DNA of 64,000 bases from Symbiodinium natans (Eukaryota > Sar > Dinophyceae > Suessiales > Symbiodiniaceae), in NCBI GenBank assembly GCA_905221605.1, contig CAJNDS010002057.1:342513-406512 (forward strand). Reading direction: 5' to 3'. Of the stretch, positions 55,682 to 63,849 are shown one piece after another (the stretch's first letter is position 1; each line of letters begins with the position of its first letter). The notes under the pieces are model-generated. The model had not been told where the DNA came from and ran no database searches. It worked only from the letters and a program-made list of their open reading frames with translations. Both the position numbers and the translations under genes were made by a program.

Positions 55682-56304
55682 GAATTGGTGACGACTGTGC
55701 CGTTTGCATGCTTCCATTGGCCAGATTCGAGTCCTGTGCAGGACATCATTTTCTTCCAGGACTTGCAGTGCAATCCGGCGAGCCAAGTCAGCACAGCTGC
55801 CGCCGAGTCGAAGTACCTTGTTAGCCCAGTGGTACCCTTTACCCTCTTTTTGGTTCTGGGTTCCCTGATAAAGTAAGCAACCAAAAAAAGGCTCCCTTTT
55901 TGGAATTGCTGGGCTACGAAGACACCCTAAACCACAAACCCTAAACCCTAAACCCTAAACCCTAAACCCTAAACCCTAAACCCTAAACCCCCGGGCTACT
56001 GAGGTACATTGCCTCCAACTGGCCACTTGAATCCGGGGACGAGGCTTCGGCAGTCAACCCAGCTCGTGCCTTCGATCCCTCTGGCGAAGCCACCGCTTGG
56101 ATGCTAGGTAGGCCCCTTGGGATATTCTTTGATTTTCTCCTAAACCCTAAACCATAAACCCTAAACCTTAAACCCTACAGAGGGTCTTTTTTGGGTTCTA
56201 TTGGCCATCCGAGGATAGGCAGCTGTGGTGGTGTGGCGGCCTGCGATGGGCCCTGGGTGGGTGTGATCCTCCCGCAGGAGACCTCCATCCAGTGCGTGGA
56301 CTTG
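55682..56304 (+). CDS. Second discoidin (F5/8C)-like domain, three exons
   Basis: 55682-55812 (QDIIFFQDLQCNPASQVSTA), 56004-56107 (YIASNWPLESGDEASAVNPA then RAFDPSGEATAWML) and 56183-56304 (ACDGPWVGVILPQETSIQCV). The order strand-F-x-D, I-A-S-N, A-F-D-x-x-x-x-T-A-W, W-V-G-V, Q-C-V is that of discoidin-like domains. Phases 0/2/1/0 are consistent. The first intron is a family A element. Confidence 0.72.
55813..56003 (+). mobile_element. Family A element plus telomere-type array acting as intron
   Basis: GTACCTTGTTAGCCCAGTGG at the donor. The first right end (GCTGGGCTACGAAG) is at 55908-55921, then a CCCTAAA array, then a second right-end-like motif (CGGGCTACTGAG) at the true acceptor. GTAC-TTG at the donor is echoed by GTACATTG after the acceptor. 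Splicing restores K-Y-I-A. Confidence 0.75.
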
Positions 56305-56660
56305 GTTCCTTTCTTGACCAACACTCTCTCATTTGGGGGGGGGGGGGGTAACATTTTACTTGTTGACGGGTACTTAAACTCAAGGAATAGACATGTAACT
56401 TTTGATAGTATCCCAATCATGAACTAGAGCAACAGGTTTAGGCTTCAAACTTTCTTGGCCAGCAGTTTGGCTTCGAACTCAGTTTGGGCTTCCTTATTTT
56501 GTAGGGACAGGTTAAACTTTCCCTTAAGGCTCAACATAGCCCAAAGACCCGAAGGTGTTTGGGCCCAACAACCCTAACACAAGAGCCTTTGGAGCCAGCT
56601 CGACTTAACCTGCTGCTTCTTGCTTTTTCTCGCCGGGTTGTTGGAGACGTAAGGTTCAAG

Positions 56661-56771
56661 GTCAGGCAAGCTTTGCGGCGGACGAAGTTGCTCTTGAGCT
56701 TTGGCAGGGCCCGCTCGATGACCTCGCCCCTGTGCCCCCTGGCGACATGCACCCCAAGATTGTGGTCATAG
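56661..56771 (+). CDS. Discoidin-like domain end exon
   Basis: Reads QASFAADEVALELWQGPLDD then LAPVPPGDMHPKIVVI. A-D-E-V-A-L-E-x-W matches the closing strand seen at 52116 (V-A-L-E). Acceptor TCAAG|GT, donor ATAG|GA at the start of a family C element. Phase with 56304 does not fit directly, so a small exon may be missing. Confidence 0.6.
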   Translation, partial: VRQALRRTKLLLSFGRARSMTSPLCPLATCTPRLWS

Positions 56772-56887
56772 GAAGCAGGGTTTATATTACTGTTCTTGGT
56801 GAGTGTATATAAGGTTCCTTTTGAACCTTGGTGAGTGCATATTTTGGGTGTCCTTTTTTGGGGGTACAAGAAATATAGACCCCACTT
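56772..56887 (+). mobile_element. Family C element, copy 3, at an exon end
   Basis: GAAGCAGGGTTTATATTACT ... GGGGGTACAAGAAATATAGA. It starts exactly at the donor of exon 56661-56771, so it is probably an intron. Confidence 0.7.
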
Positions 56888-56906
56888 CATATACCCTACC
56901 TATGCT

Positions 56907-57010
56907 TTGGGACGTTCCCCTTTATACCAACAGTCCTTAATCGGGATGATGATAGGGGGTATATACCATAAACCCTTTTGAGGACTGTTAGTATAAGGGG
57001 GAACATCCCA
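56907..57010 (+). mobile_element. Family B element, copy 8
   Basis: TTGGGACGTTCCCCTTTATA with CCAACAGTCCTTAA; right GAGGACTGTTAGTATAAGGG with GGAACATCCCA. Follows the family C copy after 20 bases. Confidence 0.8.
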
Positions 57011-57319
57011 CCCTGGGCCACGAGAATCCCTACTAAGGTTCATGAACCATAAACCCCCTCAGGGTTCATGTAGTCCCCAAAGGCCCGAGCCTGCTGATGC
57101 GTCTCGCAATGGCACAAACCAGACGAACATCACTGAGGACAGACAGGGCCAGGGTCTTCACAGCATGACGACTGTAACTTGCAGTCAGGTGCACTGACCT
57201 CGAGAAAAAAAGCCCAAAACCCCGAGTAAAACCCTAAACCCCGAAGCGCCCAAAGACCCAAAACCCCAAAACTCCCAACCCCAAAAACCCCAATCCCCCA
57301 AACCCCCCAAACCTCTAAA

Positions 57320-57435
57320 CCCTAAAAAACCTATAAACCCTATCAACCCTATAAGCCCTATAAACCCTGTAAACCCTCTAAACCCTATAAACCCTATGAA
57401 CCCCATAAACCTATAAACCCTGAACCGTAAACCCT
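57320..57435 (+). repeat. CCCTATAAA nonamer array
   Basis: About 11 units with variants. A TG/TA microsatellite follows (57440-57525). Confidence 0.85.
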
Positions 57436-57774
57436 GACGATAGACTACATGCGTATATACATATGTATACACATGTATGCATGTGTGTGTGTGTATGTGT
57501 ATATATATATATATATATATGTACTCACGTAGTTTTACCCGTTATACTTCGTATACCTTTGTCCACTTACTTAGTTGTTGATATTCCTAAGAATTCCTCC
57601 GCGAACTTGGGAAAAGACGTCTTTTCTAGGGTTCTTAAGGGATGGGGGGTCAAAGGGGGGGTATGTAACCCAAGGTTCCCTAATACTCCCTACTACTCCC
57701 TAAGCTTCCCTAAGGTTGCCTAGGTACCTACCGCCCATGAACCCCGCTCCCTTAAGAACGCGACAATCTTTGCG

Positions 57775-57900
57775 AGGACACTGCCTCGGCTGACCCGGTT
57801 TCTGGCTGGTGGATGATCCGCTCTTGGCCCAACCTCCGAGTACGTGAGGCGCCGACGCGTCTACAGTTGCGCTGCAGCTCGGTTGCTTCAACGGTCAACT
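57775..57900 (+). CDS. Possible exon
   Basis: Reads TASADPVSGWWMIRSWPNLR then VREAPTRLQLRCSSVAST before a TGA. The minus strand is open too, so confidence is low. Confidence 0.35.
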
Positions 57901-57954
57901 GAGCAGCGTTTTTTTTCTACAAGCAAGGCTACGTAGAGACGCGATCATTGAAAG

Positions 57955-58155
57955 TCGGCCGCGTAGCATTTGGCCTGCAGGGCGTAGGTTTGCGTAGGGT
58001 CCGCGTAGGCAAGTCTATGCAGTATGGGCGCGTAGGTCCGCGTAGGTTGTCTATGCTTGCCGCGTAGGTCCGCGTAGGCACACGTCAACAACATACTCCG
58101 CTCGTAGGCCGCGCGCCTACTAAACATGAGCTGACGCGTAGGCCCGTGTAGGATA
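57955..58155. repeat. Cluster of CGCGTAGG-type motifs
   Basis: More than ten copies of GCGTAGG / CCGCGTAGG with irregular spacing, unrelated to the telomere unit. Confidence 0.8.
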
Positions 58156-58609
58156 CCCATGCCATTACAACACCCCACACAATGAAAACAAAAAATGCTC
58201 AACTGGGCTTCGGGTTTATAGGGCGTGCATAGACAGGCATGAGGGGTTGCCGAACTTTAGCCGTTCTCTTTTGTGGGGGGAGAAAAGGTCGGGGCGGGAG
58301 GGGTGTCCTTTGAAGAGAAGTTCTGCTATGTTGTGGGTCTAATTTCGGGCTGACAACTGCTTTTCCCTTCCCCTAGCGGCCTTAGCAGATTCGGGCTTCA
58401 TGATTCACTAAACCCCCAAACCCTAAACCTTACCTTGGGGACTAAATGACCCAAAACCGTTTGTGGTTCATATACCTCAATAGGGGATACTAGTAGCAAA
58501 ATTCGGGTACATGACCCCAATTTTGGGATTCATGTGGCCCCCAAAAAAACCTTAACCTTCCAAAGTAGATCCGAAGCCCAGGTGACGTGGGCATGCCCGG
58601 CGGGGTTGC

Positions 58610-58909
58610 TTGGTAGCCCAGCCGTACCCTTTTTCCCATTTTTTTGTGGGTTCTGGGTTGGCTTATAAGTAAGAACCCTAAACCCTAAACCCTAAACCCT
58701 CAACCCCAAACCCTAAACCCTAAACCCTAAAAAAAGGGGTGCCCTTCTTGTTCGGCTCCCTGAGGTTCCCGAAGGTTCCCTGGGGCCTTCTTCCCCTCGT
58801 TGTCTAGGGCTTGGGTTGCTTTTATCAACCCCCTTTGAACCACAAAGGGGCACCCCTGTTATTCCTAGGTTGCTCCAGGGTCTAGAATCTGGTTGCTGGG
58901 CTACCCAGG
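58610..58909 (+). mobile_element. Two neighbouring family A copies, one split by a CCCTAAA array
   Basis: TTGGTAGCCCAGCCGTACCC, core GGCTTATAAGTAAG, then a CCCTAAA array (58675-58731), then AAAAAAGGGGTGCCCTTC. A second copy (about 58777-58909) has core GCTTGGGTTGCTTTTATCAA and ends GGTTGCTGGGCTACCCAG. Confidence 0.65.
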
Positions 58910-58926
58910 TTGGGAGGGGGGCGCAT

Positions 58927-59043
58927 CCCCTAAACCCTAAGCCCTAAACCCTAAGCCCTAACCCTAAACCCTAAACCCTAAACCCCTAACCCCTAAACCC
59001 TAAACCCTAAACCCTAAACCCTAAACCCTAAACCCTAAACCCT
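58927..59043 (+). repeat. CCCTAAA array
   Basis: About 15 units ending six bases before exon 59050. Confidence 0.9.
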
Positions 59044-59049
59044 ACCAAG

Positions 59050-59165
59050 GTTGGGAATGTCCTGCACGACTGCGACGACTTCAAGCAGCCCTGGCAGCAA
59101 TGTACGGCCTGGTGTGAGCCTGGCTACTCGGGGCCTACAGCTACGTTCCTCTGCCTCGATCCTGG
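59050..59165 (+). CDS. CCP/sushi-like exon
   Basis: Reads HDCDDFKQPWQQCTAWCEPG then YSGPTATFLCLDPG. C-x-x-x-C-x-x-G-Y-x-G and a final C fit a complement-control-type module. Acceptor CCAAG|GT; GC donor likely. Confidence 0.7.
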
Positions 59166-59452
59166 GCCTAAAGCCCTAAGCCCCAAGCCCTAAACCCTAA
59201 ACCCTAAACCCTAGCCTCAGGATGTATTCAGAAGTTAGGGGCCTGGTAGCTCGGTGCTTGCAAAATACCATGGGTGTGCCAAAATGTTTGGCCCATTTGG
59301 CCGGGGGGGGGGGGGGGTTCTCTCTGTTTAAGTGCCCAAATGCGAGGCACTCTTTTCAAGTACCCAAATTCGAGGCAACCCCTGGTGAGCACCTAACGCG
59401 AAGGCGCTTGCTGGAAGATCTGGTTCGAAGACTACTGAGAGCAACTTAAACC

Positions 59453-59547
59453 AAACAGGAAGCATGCACCCAACAATTAGGAAACAAACAGGAAGCATGC
59501 ACCCAACATTAGGAAGCAAACAGGAAGCATGCACCCAACAATTAGGA
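59453..59547. repeat. Three-copy repeat of about 33 bp
   Basis: AAACAGGAAGCATGCACCCA occurs at about 59453, 59487 and 59518 with short variable spacers. Confidence 0.85.
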
Positions 59548-59693
59548 CCATCCCTTTTTTGGTTCTGGGGTCGGAGGGTTTAGCGCTGACGGCTTTAGAA
59601 GCTGAATAGGTGTAGGGTTCCAGTCGATCCCTGCAACCCCTGAACCCTAAACCCCAAAGTCCTACACCCGAAACCCTAAACCCTAAACCCCAG

Positions 59694-59765
59694 GACGACT
59701 ACACCTTCAGGGGCATCTCACCCGCATGCGTTCCCAACGAATGCCGCATGGGAATTCCTCTGAAG
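59694..59765 (+). CDS. Cysteine-containing exon
   Basis: 24 codons, phase 0: DDYTFRGISPACVPNECRMG then IPLK. Acceptor CCAG|GA, donor GAAG|GT. C-x-P-N-E-C suits a CCP-like linker. Confidence 0.6.
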
Positions 59766-60069
59766 GTGGGACTGACGCCTGGAGTGTTTAGGGTTTGGGG
59801 TTTAGGTTTTCGGTTAAAGGTGGTAGGGCCGATTTCCTGGTATGGCATTCAGGGGGTGAGGGAATTGGGGAGGTTTTAGGGTTTAGGTTTTTAAAGCTTC
59901 AGGACTATGTTGGGGTCGTTTAGGGTTGGAGGGCTTTCATGGTTTAGGCTCGGGCTGTTGACTCTTAACGCCGGAGCTACGGAGACAAGGCTTGAAGGAC
60001 CCACATGCTATAGGTCTTAGAGGATCATACCTAGGGCTTTAGAGGCTTTGCTGGGGGCCTCTTGAGCTT

Positions 60070-60153
60070 AATTGGATTATAGTACCCCCCCCCCCCCCAT
60101 CCCCGGTTCTAATCCCTATGAAGGACGGTCAGTATAAGGGGCAACATCCCAAG
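60070..60153 (+). mobile_element. Family B element, partial copy
   Basis: ATTATAGTACC with a C-run at left; TCTAATCCCTATGAAGGACG, CAGTATAAGGGGCAACATCC at right. The left arm is missing. Confidence 0.65.
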
Positions 60154-60364
60154 CTCTAGGGTTTTGAGGGAGATCCTAGCTTCTTAGTAGGTATCCTGAT
60201 GAGGCCTCAGACTTAAAATCTCGAAGCTGGTGTTTGGCCCAGGAGGTCTAGGGGTTGCAAGGATTCGAAGTTTCGAGGTTTCGAGGTTTAGGGCTTCGGG
60301 TTTGGGGTTTGGGGTTTAGGGTTTAGGGTTTAGGGTTTAGGGTTCAGGGTTTGGAGAACCTGAG

Positions 60365-60459
60365 GATTATTGCGGACGGCTGCAGTGGCCTGCGAACTGG
60401 TGGCACGTGCTTCGCGCGCTGCGCCAGTGGCTTCACGGGCACAGAGCGCCTGAGCCAGA
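60365..60459 (+). CDS. CCP/sushi-like exon
   Basis: Reads IIADGCSGLRTGGTCFARCA then SGFTGTERLSQ. C-x(8)-C-x-x-x-C-x-x-G-F-x-G is the same module as at 19774 and 59050. A second frame is open but lacks the Cys pattern. Confidence 0.7.
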
Positions 60460-61190
60460 TTTGGGAGTTTCGGGGTTTAGGTTTAGGGTTCAGGGTTCAA
60501 GGTTTAGGGTTTAGGGTTCTAGGGTTTAGGGATTAGGGTTTAGGGTTCAGGGGCTCAGTAACTTTAGTATGGGTAATCTGCTCACTGCATAGTTTTGGGG
60601 GGGTGGAAAGGGTTCTGAAAAGGCGCATCCATTCGACCATTCGCCTGGTGCCCTAAACCCTGACCTAAACCCTAAACAACCGCCCCATATTGTAGAAGAA
60701 CCCAATTTCGCTTAAATTTCAGGGTTCTGGGTTGCCTCTTGAAACCTACAGGTTAGGGTTTAGGATGTTGGGTTTCGGGTTTAAGGTTGAAGGTGTAAAA
60801 GAAGAAGCGCCTTCTTTGTTGCTCTGAAAGGGAACAGCGGGGACCTTCAAATCCTGAAGCCCGAGACCCTCAAGCAACTCCGCCAAGGGAGCGATCACCA
60901 ACCCACACCCGGGTGTTTAGAGTTTAGGGTTTAGGGTTTAGGGATTCAACCCATAAAGCCAGAGTGCATGCATCAAGGGTTGAGGGTTTAGGGTCTACAA
61001 GGTTGGTTGTGGGGTTTACAGACAAGGGGTGGAAGAGGGTTCAGGGGGTTTGGGTTGAGGGCTCAGAATTTGGATTTCAGAGTGGTCTGGTTCATACCTT
61101 CCGGGTTCTGCGGAATGGTCAGTTTAGGGTTCAGGGCTTGGGGTTTATCAGGTTCTAAAATGGCATGCTGAGGTTGGAGTACGTTTGCAG

Positions 61191-61275
61191 AGCCGATGGG
61201 TACTTGCGAGAGAAAAGCAGTGATCAGGCTGGGCAAGCAAGTGTCGCATCTGGCATCGGTGCAGCAGTCGCTCGC
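61191..61275 (+). CDS. Exon of the mosaic gene
   Basis: Reads ADGYLREKSSDQAGQASVAS. Acceptor TTGCAG|A. A family E-like block follows at 61334-61386. Confidence 0.45.
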
Positions 61276-61550
61276 CGCGACACAAAAAAAACCTCGGTAG
61301 GCTTTTGGGACAGTTTGTGCTTTCCATTTTCGGGTTTAAGAGGATCATATTCAGGAATATGTTTCAGAGGGTTTAAGGGCCATCCTAGAAACACACAAAA
61401 CAATTTGCGAGTCATGGTCGTCTGGTTTCCATCGTCTCGTGTTCGCAGCAGGAGTAGGAGCAGGAGTAGGGGTCGTGCCAGTAAGGAGTAGTAGTGAGAG
61501 TATAGTAGAAGTATCTGTACCGGAGGTAAAGCTGGAAGTGGTTGAGTGGT

Positions 61551-61645
61551 TCACCACCACCACCACCACCACCACCACCACCACCACCACCACCACCACC
61601 ACCACCACCACCACCACCACCACCACCACCACCACCACCACCACC
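61551..61645. repeat. CAC trinucleotide repeat
   Basis: About 31 uninterrupted CAC units. The poly-Thr and poly-Val ORFs over it are artefacts. Confidence 0.95.
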
Positions 61646-61739
61646 TTAATCGTTATAAATAGCACCGCCTTACGCTTTCAGCCCTCACCCAGCGCCCTTA
61701 CAAACAAATAGCACGAGTTGGTATTTTCCCGCTGCGCAG

Positions 61740-61812
61740 GTTGGCGTCCTCCCCTCCTGTGAGTCGACCGACATCTTCTACGAGCTCACTGGCCATGCTG
61801 GGCCTGTTCTAG
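61740..61812 (+). CDS. Exon of the mosaic gene
   Basis: Reads VGVLPSCESTDIFYELTGHA then GPVL. Acceptor GCAG|GT, donor CTAG|GA. Confidence 0.6.
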
Positions 61813-61819
61813 GAGGCTT

Positions 61820-61980
61820 TTGGGGGGGTTTATAGGGTTTGATAGGGCTTTATAGGGTTTTATAGGGTTTATAGGGTTTGTAGGGTCTATAGGGTTTGTA
61901 GGGTTTTATAGGGTTTTCAGGGTTTATAGGGCTTATAGGGTTTAGTAGGGTTGATTAGGGTTTATAGGGTTTGGGGTTTA
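61820..61980 (+). repeat. GGGTTTATA-type nonamer array
   Basis: About 14 units, irregular, in the usual downstream orientation for this strand. Confidence 0.85.
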
Positions 61981-62262
61981 GGGTATGGCTTCTGCCAGGA
62001 GGCTTCGAGTTTGTAGGGTTGAGGTTTTGGCGCTTGGGTTTCAGAGTTTCATCGCGAGAGCAGCCGACAAGGCCTCGGGAATACGGAAGTTGCCACAGTT
62101 TCTTGTGCACAGTTTTCTTGCTGGCTATATCTTGCCCCAGTTGTTTTTGTCTGGTGTTTGGAGGGTTTGGGCCAGCGTGTCTGGGCCGCATATCTAAACC
62201 CTAAACCCTAAACCCTAAACCCTAAACCTAAACCCTAAACCCTAAACCCTAAATCGAAGGCT

Positions 62263-62322
62263 CTTGCTGGGAGCTTACCAAGCAACTTGCGACCCCCAGC
62301 AGAGTGGAGCTGGTTGGAGGGT
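62263..62322 (+). CDS. Probable exon, frame uncertain
   Basis: Bracketed island open in three frames; SCWELTKQLATPSRVELVGG is the most protein-like. Acceptor GAAG|GC. Confidence 0.35.
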
Positions 62323-62340
62323 TTAAGGTAGAGAAATGTC

Positions 62341-62448
62341 CCCAAAGAGCCCATAATACCCCTCAATTAAGGAATAGTCCTTAAATTATATAGGGATCCT
62401 GAATTGGATTTAAAGGTAGATTCCTTAAGGGCTGTTGGGCTCTTTGGG
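62341..62448. mobile_element. Palindromic element, single copy
   Basis: Arms CCCAAAGAGCCCA and TGGGCTCTTTGGG with further inner pairing (TTAAGGAATAGTCCTTAA). Confidence 0.65.
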
Positions 62449-62604
62449 TCTACATCCTGTATACCTATTCCGTCGATTGTTTCTGTCGTAAATGCTGCTG
62501 AATGCCCACCTGTTCCATGTGCCGATTTCTGTTCATATATATATATATATATGTACGTATTGTTCGTCTAAGGCTCATTATGAGGGTTTATGAGTAGGGT
62601 TCAG

Positions 62605-62945
62605 GTGTCTACTTGTCGATACATGTTCGGCAGCGTGGCCCTGGCCGGAGCCGTGTGTACTCGAGCTGCGCAAAGCTTCTTCGTCTTCGGACACGCCCTA
62701 TGGGAGCTGTTTGAACCCCCAATCACCTTAACAAACTTTGCAACTCCAAGCAACTTCGAAGAATGAATCCCTAACCCCGCAACCTCGACTGTTGACCAGG
62801 TGCCAGCTCGATGCTGGTGGTCTTTGTGCTGGTGGTGGGCCACGTCACTTGAGAGTGGCACTGGACGAGGCTTCAGCACGCACTCCGAGGTATCGCCATG
62901 ATCAGACCCGAAGCCCGGAGGAAGAGGCGTGGACGTTGACACCTC
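62605..62945 (+). CDS. Exon candidates near the right part of the mosaic gene
   Basis: 62605 to about 62711 (CRYMFGSVALAGAVCTRAAQ then SFFVFGHALWELFE), hydrophobic enough for a membrane segment. A second island from 62802 reads either SSMLVVFVLVVGHVT and TGA (a membrane anchor) or a longer polar peptide; phase does not decide. A minus-strand ORF also covers this stretch, disfavoured by gene direction. Confidence 0.4.
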
Positions 62946-63327
62946 AACTAGGATGACCAGTGCCCGCACACCCTCTTTTTCGGAGTTAGGATCCTGTTAA
63001 TCCAACAAGGAGGCAGCAGTCATGATTGGCCGAGGGTGTTCGGCTTGAGGGTCCTAATCGTTTACAAGCGTAGAACACAATCCCTAAACCATAGTTCTAA
63101 ACCTCAAAAGTTGAGAACCCCAAGCTCACTTTCCTTGTCAGGCCTTTCAGACAGAGGCGCGAGCGTCGCCAGACTGAGGAGGCGGGCGCGAAGATTAGGG
63201 TTCTTACTTATTGGCAGCTCTCTAAGTTACAGTCCCATTTAAAGAGTACTGTAACTTCTGTCGTGCCTTAAGCCCTAGGCCCTACGCCCCCCTTAAACGG
63301 CTGGGTCGTTGAAGGCTTGGGGCGAAG

Positions 63328-63375
63328 GCCAGCATCGCAGCCCCGCTCATCACGAACCTCACCAAGGAGCAGCAA
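63328..63375 (+). CDS. Small exon
   Basis: 16 codons: ASIAAPLITNLTKEQQ. Acceptor GAAG|GC, donor CAA|GTATCT. Confidence 0.5.
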
Positions 63376-63396
63376 GTATCTGGAGTAGGAGCTTTG

Positions 63397-63480
63397 GATA
63401 GGGTTTAGGGTTTAGGGTTTAGGGTTTAGGGTTTAGGGTTTAGGGTTTAGGGTTTAGGGTTTAGGGTTTAGGGTTTAGGG
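63397..63480 (+). repeat. TTTAGGG array
   Basis: Twelve units downstream of exon 63328-63375. Confidence 0.95.
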
Positions 63481-63849
63481 ATGTTCTGGGGTGCATCAAG
63501 GCTTATAGGTTTAGAAGGCTTACAGGGCTGGTACAGTCGGGGCGAATCCCGTAGAGCATATCGGGATTGAGTGTACTCTGTTGGGGATTGGTTAGGGTTT
63601 GGGGTTTGGGGTTTAGGGTTAGCACAAACCTCAGCTACCCCCAGCCCGAAAAAGGCTTAAGTACGGCGACGATTGAGGTTCACCAGGCTCCGCCTCAGGG
63701 CCACCAGCACCGTTAACTGGGGGGTGTAGCTCCAGATTCCGCACTTATCACCCTGCCTTAACAAACTACCCCTTAGAGCTACAACCCTAAACCCCTGAAC
63801 CCTAGAAACCCTAAACCCCAAACTGGCCCTAAACCCTACACATGATTCT

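Noticed and set aside
61351..61711. Poly-Val and poly-Thr ORFs on opposite strands
   Set aside because: Both arise from the CAC microsatellite.
62601..62969. Minus-strand ORF of 122 residues
   Set aside because: Longest minus-strand ORF here, but it covers + strand exon-like islands with AG|G acceptors and shows no recognised motif.
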